The notes under the pieces are model-generated. The model saw nothing but the letters and a program-made list of their open reading frames with translations. It did no database searches and was not told the DNA's origin. The translations under genes and the position numbers were made by a program. This document shows, one piece after another, positions 58,146 to 64,000 of a stretch of DNA of 64,000 nucleotides. The DNA lies in assembly GCA_964590135.1 (NCBI GenBank), contig CAZPVX010000010.1, forward strand, positions 75,014 through 139,013, given 5' to 3'. The stretch is from JBDHWI01 sp964590135. GTDB taxonomy: Bacteria > Chloroflexota > Anaerolineae > J036 > Brachytrichaceae. The stretch's first letter is position 1; every line of letters starts with the position of its first letter.

Positions 58146-58657
58146 AGAAAATTCGCACGCCTGCACAGCTTGAGGCAGCCGGCGCAGCCCGCCGGCGCGC
58201 CCTGTTCGTCGCCGGCATCGCGTTTATCGCTGGCGCGCTCATGCTGCTGCTCACCAACAACTTCGTCTCGCTGCACTGTGTCACGCTGATGGCGGCGGCG
58301 CTGTCAGGTGGCATCGCCGCCGGCCGGGCCGCTCACCCCATCGATCCAGATTCGGCCCGCAGCGCCGGCGTCACGGGCGGGCTATACGCGGCCATCGCTT
58401 TTGTGCTGCCGTTCATGCTCTACGGCCTTGTGCAGCTTTTCGGCATCAATGACCAGACAGTGGCGGCCCGCGCGGCGCAGTTGACACAAGCGGAGCTAGC
58501 CAACATTCAGCAGCTCAACGTGGCTGTCGATGCGGAATACTTCCGCCGGCAGGACACCGCCATCGTCTTTGGCTATCTCTTCTTTGGGCTGGTCTTCGGC
58601 GCGGTCATTGGGATGATCGGCGGCGTGATTGCGCGCTGGCAGATGTCACGCGCTTGA
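58142..58657 (+). CDS. Small membrane protein, paralogue-like neighbour
   Basis: 171 residues with four hydrophobic segments. After the basic start (MKKIRTPAQLEAAGAARRR) come helices at about 20-38, 43-58, 80-98 and 140-162, with a soluble loop (QAELANIQQLNVAVDAEYFRR) between the third and fourth, the same plan as the gene before it. ATGA overlap with the upstream gene indicates coupled translation. Its stop overlaps the 3' end of the converging sialidase-like gene by 12 bp. Confidence 0.65.
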   Translation: MKKIRTPAQLEAAGAARRRALFVAGIAFIAGALMLLLTNNFVSLHCVTLMAAALSGGIAAGRAAHPIDPDSARSAGVTGGLYAAIAFVLPFMLYGLVQLFGINDQTVAARAAQLTQAELANIQQLNVAVDAEYFRRQDTAIVFGYLFFGLVFGAVIGMIGGVIARWQMSRA

Positions 58658-59611
58658 TTCATCGATCACCACATGGCAAATGCGCTCGCGACGCCAGGTG
58701 TAGGTCACGTGGACGAGGCCGTCGCTGGCTTGAATGACCGCCGGATACGAGTATTCGCCGACGCTGTCTTCCAGTGTCAGCGCATCGCGCCAGAGCTTGC
58801 CGTCTTCGCTCAACGCTGCGTGAAGCTTGTGCCGGCCCTCGGTCAACGGGTTGTAGATCAGCAGCGCGCGCCCATCGCGCAGCATCACGGCGTCGATGCC
58901 GCTGTCTGGGTTGGGCAGGGAAGTGGCCCGCATCTCGCCCCACGTTTGCCCGTTGTCGCGAGACCAGCATTCGCTGATGACGCCCTGCTGCGTGCGACAC
59001 AGCATCTGTATGCCATGCGGCCAGGACAGGAGCGTCGGTTGAATGGCGCTGAACCGCTCGATGTGGTGGGGTGGGGCGGTGCGCTGCCATTGAAGCGATA
59101 AACCCCGCAGATTTTTGAAGCCAGCAGGGGCGCTTGCGTGCTCCATATGCACCGTCCAGCCGGCGTGTTCCTCGCTGCTGCCGCACAGCAACACATCGTC
59201 GATCAGCACGGGTTTGTTTTTGATCGGGCCGAGGATGCCATCAGGCAGGCGCGCCGGCTGCGTCCACGTCACGCCTTCATCCGCCGATGCCATGACCATG
59301 CCCCACCACGCGCGCGGCGAAGGGCCGACTTTGTAGAAGAGCAGCAATTCGCCGCTGGGTGCGTGCCACAGCACGGGGTTCCAGCACGGGAATTGCGTGC
59401 CGTCGGATTGCCGGCCGTCGACCGCTTGCACTGGGTTTGTCCAGCCGGCAAGCCGGCGGTGTGCCAGCCAAATGCCGACATCCGGCTCGCCCTCATCGCT
59501 GCCGCCAAACCACGCCGCCAATATGCCGCCAGGCATTTCCACCAGGGTAGATGCGTGGCAACTGCGAAAAGATGCGCGCTCATAGAGAAATTCACGGTGT
59601 ATCGCCTTCAT
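58646..59611 (-). CDS. Sialidase-family (BNR) protein
   Basis: 321 residues. The six-blade propeller has Asp-box motifs (SADEGVTWTQPAR, SRDNGQTWGEMR, SEDGKLWRDAL) and the first conserved strand FRSCHASTLVEMPGGILAAWFGGSDEG, the BNR_2/sialidase family start. Candidate catalytic Tyr and Arg lie in VGEYSYPAVIQASDGLVHVTYTWRRERI. Many such bacterial proteins cleave sialic acid or related keto-sugars, but similar folds hydrolyse rhamnogalacturonan or do not act on sialic acid. There is no signal peptide, so it may act in the cytoplasm. It is divergent from the nuo operon. Confidence 0.8.
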   Translation of the reverse strand: MKAIHREFLYERASFRSCHASTLVEMPGGILAAWFGGSDEGEPDVGIWLAHRRLAGWTNPVQAVDGRQSDGTQFPCWNPVLWHAPSGELLLFYKVGPSPRAWWGMVMASADEGVTWTQPARLPDGILGPIKNKPVLIDDVLLCGSSEEHAGWTVHMEHASAPAGFKNLRGLSLQWQRTAPPHHIERFSAIQPTLLSWPHGIQMLCRTQQGVISECWSRDNGQTWGEMRATSLPNPDSGIDAVMLRDGRALLIYNPLTEGRHKLHAALSEDGKLWRDALTLEDSVGEYSYPAVIQASDGLVHVTYTWRRERICHVVIDESSA

Positions 59612-59679
59612 GTTCGCCCTTTCACCTTATCATCTTTGCATCCAATCTGCATCCAATCATCCATCAAGCAGATTTTTCC

Positions 59680-59708
59680 TTGCGCCCTAAAATTCAGGAA
59701 GCTATAAT
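59680..59708 (+). promoter_or_regulatory. Promoter of the nuo operon
   Basis: A perfect TATAAT at 59703-59708 preceded at 17 bp by a weak -35 (TTGCGC, 3/6). Predicted start near 59715, about 107 nt before the nuoA ATG. Confidence 0.6.
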
Positions 59709-59714
59709 GTTCAC

Positions 59715-59803
59715 GCCTTGTGAAGCAAGGCACATACACCTGAGAGTAACCGATCTGCAGCCACAGTGAAACGCAACCTCGTGGTTTTGCGTCCACTGTG
59801 GCT
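59715..59803 (+). promoter_or_regulatory. Structured 5' leader of the nuo operon
   Basis: Two hairpins lie between the promoter and nuoA: GCCTTG-TGAAG-CAAGGC (59715-59731), and a longer one (59759-59803) pairing AGCCACAGT with ACTGTGGCT and an inner ACGCAA with TTGCGT. Neither has a U-tract. It may be an RNA stability element or a protein/metabolite-sensing leader. Confidence 0.45.
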
Positions 59804-59821
59804 AAATCGTGCATAGGTCTT

Positions 59822-60178
59822 ATGAGAACAGATTTTGCATTTGTCGGGGTGATGATCACAACGGCGGCGTTGTTGATGGGTGTCACACTCATTGCGGCGT
59901 CATTATTGCGGCCCAAGAAGCCCAGCAAAGCCAAGCTCGAAACGTATGAGTGCGGCATGGAAACTGTCGGCGATACATGGGTGCAGTTCCGCGTCCAATA
60001 CTACGTCCTCGCGCTGGTGTTTGTCGTGTTCGACATTGAGGCTGTGCTGCTCTTCCCCATTGCCGTGGCCTTCAACGCGCTGTCGTGGTTCGCGGTCCTC
60101 AACGTCGTCATTTTTATCCTGATTCTGCTCGCTGCGCTGGTCTATGCCTGGCGCAAGGGTGCGCTGGAGTGGGAGTGA
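59822..60178 (+). CDS. nuoA: NADH-quinone oxidoreductase subunit A
   Basis: 118 residues, three membrane helices. Conserved YECGMETVGDTWVQFRVQYY and FDIEAVLLFPIAVAF are the NuoA hallmarks (ECG loop and the helix-2 acidic residues). It is part of the proton-pumping Complex I membrane arm. The ATG at 59822 was chosen over an in-frame GTG at 59798 that lies inside the leader hairpin. nuoA is followed directly by nuoH, so the usual B, C and D genes are not here. Confidence 0.95.
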   Translation: MRTDFAFVGVMITTAALLMGVTLIAASLLRPKKPSKAKLETYECGMETVGDTWVQFRVQYYVLALVFVVFDIEAVLLFPIAVAFNALSWFAVLNVVIFILILLAALVYAWRKGALEWE

Positions 60179-60180
60179 AT

Positions 60181-61434
60181 ATGAGCTTCATTACGGATCT
60201 CCTGAACATCATCGGGAATTTCATCCACAGCATCATCCAGAGCATCTTCGGTTTTAGCCCGTTTCTGGTGGATGCCATCACGATGGGTCTGGCGGCGGTG
60301 ATTCTTTGCACCTTCGCTGCGCTGTCGTTCATGGGCCTGACCTATGTTGAGCGCAAGCTGGTGGCGCGCATCCAGGACCGCGTCGGTCCGAACCAGGCCG
60401 GCCCAGTCGGCCTGCTTCAGCCCATCGCCGACGGCATCAAGATGTTCACCAAGGAAGACACCACGCCGGCGGCGGCAGACCGCTGGGTTTACAACCTCGC
60501 GCCGCTGGTGATCGCCATTTTTGCCCTGACCACCTATGCCGTGCTGCCGTTTGCACCGGGCATCGTCGGCACCAATCTGAACATCGGCGCGTTCTACGTG
60601 CTGGCCATCGGCTCGGGCAGCATCATCGCCATCATCATGGCCGGCTGGGGAAGCAACAATAAATATGCATTGCTTGGCGCCTTCCGCACTGTGGCGCAAT
60701 TGGTCGGCTATGAGGTGCCGATGCTGCTGAATGTGCTGCCCGTGATCATGCTGGCCGGCAGCATGAGCCTGATCGACATCATTGACCGTCAGACGCTTGC
60801 CAACGGCGGCACGGGCATCCCGAATATCGTGTTGCTGCCGTTCTGCGCGCTGGTCTTTCTCATCAGCGGCATCGCCGAGACGGCGCGCTCGCCGTTTGAC
60901 CTGCTTGAAGCCGAGTCAGAAATCGTCGCCGGCTTCCACGTCGAATACAGCGGCATGAAGTTCGCGCTGTTCTTCCTCGGCGAATATGTCAACGCGCTGG
61001 CGGTGGCCTTCATGTTCACTGTGCTGTTCCTCGGTGGCTACGCCGGCCCGATCTTGCCGCCCTATGTATGGATGCTGCTGAAGGCGGCCGCCGTCTTCAC
61101 CGTGTTCATGTGGCTGCGCGGCACGCTGCCTCGCATTCGCGTCGACCAGATGCACAACATGAACTGGAAGTTCCTCGTGCCGGCATCCATCGTCAACCTG
61201 ATCGTGGTGATGATTCTGTTGAAGCTGTTCCCAAGCGATGCCGCGCTAGCGCAGGCCAATGGCGGCATTCTGGTGACGCCGGCGGTGCAGGCCGGCATCC
61301 TGTTTGCATCGAACCTCGTCGTAATGCTTGGCGCGCTTGCAATCGCAGCCCGCCGCGCGCGCGGCGCGAGACTGGCTGAAGAGGAGATGCTGGCGGCGCG
61401 CCGTGCTGAAAACATGGCTGCAGCAAAGGCGTAA
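60181..61434 (+). CDS. nuoH: NADH-quinone oxidoreductase subunit H
   Basis: 417 residues with eight or nine helices. Typical NuoH elements: YVERKLVARIQDRVGPNQAG, GLLQPIADGIKMFTKED near the quinone site, GYEVPMLLNVLP, ETARSPFDLLEAESEIVAGF and FHVEYSGMKFALFFLGEY. The C-terminus has an extra hydrophilic tail of about 30 residues rich in Ala, Arg and Glu. It starts 2 bp after the nuoA stop. NuoH links the membrane arm to the quinone chamber. nuoI, which normally follows, is absent. Confidence 0.96.
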   Translation: MSFITDLLNIIGNFIHSIIQSIFGFSPFLVDAITMGLAAVILCTFAALSFMGLTYVERKLVARIQDRVGPNQAGPVGLLQPIADGIKMFTKEDTTPAAADRWVYNLAPLVIAIFALTTYAVLPFAPGIVGTNLNIGAFYVLAIGSGSIIAIIMAGWGSNNKYALLGAFRTVAQLVGYEVPMLLNVLPVIMLAGSMSLIDIIDRQTLANGGTGIPNIVLLPFCALVFLISGIAETARSPFDLLEAESEIVAGFHVEYSGMKFALFFLGEYVNALAVAFMFTVLFLGGYAGPILPPYVWMLLKAAAVFTVFMWLRGTLPRIRVDQMHNMNWKFLVPASIVNLIVVMILLKLFPSDAALAQANGGILVTPAVQAGILFASNLVVMLGALAIAARRARGARLAEEEMLAARRAENMAAAKA

Positions 61435-61435
61435 C

Positions 61436-62161
61436 ATGACACTACAACTCATTCTGTTCTTCGCGTTCTCGCTGGTGGTGTTGGGGGCAGCGCTCTTCGT
61501 CGTCACCTCGCGCAACCTGTTTCGCAGCGCGCTGATGCTGGTGCTGTCGTTCTTCGGCGTCGCCGGCTTGTATGTGCTGCTCGACGCTGGCCTGTTCGCC
61601 GTCGCGCAAATTCTGATCTACATCGGCGCAATCTCCATCCTGATCATCTTCGCGGTCATGCTCACGCGCGGGATGCAGGGCATGGAACCGCGCAACTCGC
61701 AATACGTCGGCGCGGCGGTGGTCGCGGCGCTCGTGTTCGCCGGCATGCTGTTTATCCTCGGCCCGTTCCGCGCCACTTTCGATCCGCAGAGCGTGCCTTT
61801 GTTGAACCTGATCTTCCGCAATGCGACGTCGCGCGAAGTGGGCGCAGTGGCCTGGCCATATGCGCTTGAGCAGGCCGGCGCGCTGCGCGCAGTCCCAGAG
61901 ACCTACATTGCAGACTTTGGCCGCGCGCTGGTCGACATCAACCAATATCTGTTGCCGTTCCTGCTCATCGCGCTGATGGTCGACGTGGCGCTGGCTGGCG
62001 CGGTGCATATCGCGCGACAGCGCCGGCCACAGGAAATGGTCGAAGATCGCCAGGAATTGGACGCCGAGATCGCCAGCGAGCGCGCGGCCATCGAGGCCTT
62101 GCAACGCAATGCGGCGCCGGCGCTGCCCGACACGGCAGTGGCTGCCGGCAATGAACATTAA
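61436..62161 (+). CDS. nuoJ: NADH-quinone oxidoreductase subunit J
   Basis: 241 residues with about five helices. Typical stretch VTSRNLFRSALMLVLSFFGVAGLYVLL and AQILIYIGAISILIIFAVML (the pi-bulge helix 3). The insert between helices 3 and 5 is long, with a hydrophilic loop around 115-165, and the C-terminal tail of about 50 residues is charged, longer than E. coli NuoJ (184). It starts 1 bp after the nuoH stop. Confidence 0.95.
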   Translation: MTLQLILFFAFSLVVLGAALFVVTSRNLFRSALMLVLSFFGVAGLYVLLDAGLFAVAQILIYIGAISILIIFAVMLTRGMQGMEPRNSQYVGAAVVAALVFAGMLFILGPFRATFDPQSVPLLNLIFRNATSREVGAVAWPYALEQAGALRAVPETYIADFGRALVDINQYLLPFLLIALMVDVALAGAVHIARQRRPQEMVEDRQELDAEIASERAAIEALQRNAAPALPDTAVAAGNEH

Positions 62162-62178
62162 AAGGAGCAACAGCGAAA

Positions 62179-62511
62179 ATGAATGCAACACCGCTTTTGA
62201 ATGGCATCCCGCTGTGGGCCTTCATCGTCGTCTCATCGATGCTGTTCTGCATCGGTCTGTATGGCACGCTGGCGCGCAAGAACACTGTCGCCATCTTGAT
62301 GGGTCTTGAGTTGATGCTCAATGCAGTCATCATCAACCTGGTCGCGTTCTGGCGCTTCATCGCACCCAATTCGTCATCCGGTCTGGCCTTCGCTGCGTTC
62401 ATCTTCGTGGTGGCCGCCGCCGAAGCCGCCGTCGGCCTTGCGCTCATCATCAACATCTATCGCTCGACCCAGAGCATCGACCCGGAGAAGCTCGATCAGA
62501 TGAAGCTGTAA
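62179..62511 (+). CDS. nuoK: NADH-quinone oxidoreductase subunit K
   Basis: 110 residues, three helices. Conserved GLYGTLARKNTVAILMGLELMLNAVIINLV carries the helix-2 Glu and FVVAAAEAAVGLALIINIYR the helix-3 Glu needed for proton transfer. AAAAGGAGC precedes the ATG. nuoL follows after 69 bp. Confidence 0.96.
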   Translation: MNATPLLNGIPLWAFIVVSSMLFCIGLYGTLARKNTVAILMGLELMLNAVIINLVAFWRFIAPNSSSGLAFAAFIFVVAAAEAAVGLALIINIYRSTQSIDPEKLDQMKL

Positions 62512-62580
62512 GAAGACGTTGAGCGCCGAGCGAGAAGACGAAAATTCTGGCGCCGGGCGCTTGATTCTTGGTTCTAAAAC

Positions 62581-64000
62581 ATGCAATTCGCAGAAGCTGT
62601 ATCCACCGCGCCTTCCTATCTGACGACGCTGCTCTGGCTTGCGCCGGCGCCGCCCCTCGTCGCCTTTGGCCTCATCGCGCTGTTCTTCAACCGCATGAGG
62701 CGCACGGCAGCCACCGTCGCAGTGCTATCCATGCTTGCCTCGCTGGTGATGTCGTACATCGTGTTCTTTAACGTCTGGCAGAACCATGACCTGGGCAATG
62801 CGCCGATTGGCAGCAGCATTGCCTGGTTGCCCACTGGTGACACCACCTTCAACATCGGTGTTGCGGTTGACCCGCTTGGCGCAACCTTCCTGTTCATGGT
62901 GCCGCTGGCCTGCACGCTGATCTTTATCTATTCGACCAGCTACATGGCAGGGGATCCGCGCTACCCGCGCTTCTTTGCCTATCTCAGCCTGTTCGCCGGC
63001 TCCATGATGGGGCTCGTGGTCAGCGACAACCTGCTTTCGCTGTTTATCTTCTGGGAGTTGATGGGCTTCTGCTCGTATGCGCTGATCGGCTTCTTCTACC
63101 AGAAGCCATCGGCTTACAAGGCAGCTGTCAAGGCATTCATGACCACCCGCGTCGGCGACATGATGTTGCTGCTCGGCATGGTTTATCTGTATGCGCAGAC
63201 TGGCACGTTGAATTTCAACGCGATCATGCACAACGAAGAGGTGCTGCACATGCTGGAGACCACGCCGGCGGTGCTGGGTCTCGGCATCTCAGCCGCCGGC
63301 CTGATCGCCATCCTGATCTTCGGCGGCACTGTCGGCAAGAGCGCGCAGTTCCCGCTGCATGTGTGGCTGCCCGATGCGATGGAAGGCCCAACACCGGTCA
63401 GCGCGATGATTCACGCTGCCGCGATGGTGAGCGCCGGCATCTTCATGCTGCTGCGCTTCTTCCCGCTGGTTGAAATCACGCATCACGATAGCGTGGTCTT
63501 CACGATCATCGGCCTGATCGGCGCGTTTACCGCCTTTCTGGGCGCAACGATCGCCATCGCGCAATATGACATCAAGCGCGTGCTGGCCTTCTCGACCATC
63601 TCGCAACTCGGCTTCATGGTGGCTGCCGTCGGCGTTGGCGCATACATCGCCGCAGCCTTCCACCTGCTCACGCACGCTTTCTTCAAGGCGCTGCTCTTCC
63701 TCGGCAGCGGCTCAGTCATCCATGGCGTCGAGCACGGCCACCACCATGCGCATGAACATCATGCGGGTCATGGCCACGATGAGGATGCCGCTGCCGGGCA
63801 TGCCGCACATGACGACCATGCTGCGCATGACGACGCTGCATTCGACCCGCAGGATATGCGCAACATGGGCGGCTTGCGCAAGAAGATGCCGATCACATTC
63901 GTCACATTTCTGATCGGCGGCCTGGCGCTGGCCGGCTTCCCATTCATCACCGCCGGCTTCTGGAGCAAGGACGAAATCTTTGCCGATGCCTTCCATCACG
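62581..64000 (+). CDS. nuoL: NADH-quinone oxidoreductase subunit L, C-terminus cut by window edge
   Basis: Translation from ATG 62581 stays open to the window end (473 codons). NuoL features: VDPLGATFLFMVPLACTLIFIYS, FWELMGFCSYALIGF with the helix-5 Glu, KSAQFPLHVWLPDAMEGPTPVSAMIHAAAM, and TISQLGFMVAAVGVG. Around residues 380-425, after SVIHGVEHG, is an insertion of about 40 residues rich in His (about 14), Asp and Ala before RNMGGLRKKMP. Full NuoL is about 610-650 residues, so the lateral helix end is missing here. Confidence 0.95.
   Translation, partial: MQFAEAVSTAPSYLTTLLWLAPAPPLVAFGLIALFFNRMRRTAATVAVLSMLASLVMSYIVFFNVWQNHDLGNAPIGSSIAWLPTGDTTFNIGVAVDPLGATFLFMVPLACTLIFIYSTSYMAGDPRYPRFFAYLSLFAGSMMGLVVSDNLLSLFIFWELMGFCSYALIGFFYQKPSAYKAAVKAFMTTRVGDMMLLLGMVYLYAQTGTLNFNAIMHNEEVLHMLETTPAVLGLGISAAGLIAILIFGGTVGKSAQFPLHVWLPDAMEGPTPVSAMIHAAAMVSAGIFMLLRFFPLVEITHHDSVVFTIIGLIGAFTAFLGATIAIAQYDIKRVLAFSTISQLGFMVAAVGVGAYIAAAFHLLTHAFFKALLFLGSGSVIHGVEHGHHHAHEHHAGHGHDEDAAAGHAAHDDHAAHDDAAFDPQDMRNMGGLRKKMPITFVTFLIGGLALAGFPFITAGFWSKDEIFADAFHH

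Noticed and set aside
1..64000. tRNA, rRNA and mobile elements
   Set aside because: I looked for GGTTCGAATCC-type T-loops, rRNA signatures and transposase motifs and saw none; a scan with tRNA and Rfam models would be decisive.

Overview
The window is GC-rich chromosomal DNA carrying about 57 genes in several co-oriented runs. I saw no rRNA, tRNA, transposase or CRISPR array. The lineage looks like Chloroflexota, possibly near Anaerolineae. Pointers are Tat-type lipoproteins with Ala/Pro/Thr-rich linkers, Thr/Pro-rich anchors, a divergent GroEL paralogue, a STAND-type HTH-ATPase-TPR regulator and an EAD1-like/WD40 protein. This placement is an inference, because no marker RNA is present. The palindrome GCCGGC recurs throughout at a striking density.

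Layout. 1-6.4 kb: a truncated murJ, a large HTH/STAND/TPR regulator divergent from a YdhR-rhodanese fusion, an aminoglycoside-phosphotransferase-like gene bracketed by a 25-bp direct repeat, and a methyltransferase. 6.4-9.7 kb: gene debris, the GroEL paralogue, a phosphodiesterase and a small membrane protein. 9.9-15.3 kb: a carbohydrate ABC importer (binding lipoprotein and two permeases, no ATPase) with a BNR propeller protein, converging on a mannonate-dehydratase-like gene; together they suggest uronate or polysaccharide use. 15.4-20.8 kb: a secreted nuclease, an AAC(3)-like acetyltransferase coupled to a P-loop kinase-like gene, cytochrome P450, Nudix, and a serine-palmitoyltransferase-like enzyme.

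20.9-28.1 kb is a minus-strand surface cluster: an apparently inactive PP2C-like membrane protein, a 1448-residue protein with about 13 Ig-like units, and a smaller relative with the same C-terminal domain. 28.3-33.6 kb carries translation genes (EF-G-like, S1-domain protein, lysyl-tRNA synthetase) plus a deaminase. 33.7-41.2 kb holds a SIS sugar-phosphate protein, a decayed hydrolase and a complete Mrp cation/proton antiporter operon (AB fusion, C, D, E, F, G). 41.4-45.7 kb: a cytochrome c lipoprotein, an EAD1-like/TM/WD40 protein, a tandem ABC ATPase and a methyltransferase.

45.8-50.8 kb is a proteostasis pair: a Clp ATPase whose first AAA+ site is degenerate, and a lon gene interrupted by one in-frame stop. 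50.9-58.7 kb: an EzrA-like coiled-coil membrane protein, Dps, an orphan response regulator, a MoxR ATPase with its VWA partner, and two small membrane proteins. 58.6-64 kb: a sialidase-like gene divergent from a Complex I membrane-arm operon (nuoA, H, J, K, L) led by a good promoter and a structured leader; nuoL carries a His-rich insertion and runs off the window.

The most unusual items are the pseudo-PP2C/Ig-repeat cluster, the Clp protein with a dead D1 site, the broken lon, the EAD1-like/WD40 protein, the direct repeat around the phosphotransferase gene, and the GCCGGC density.
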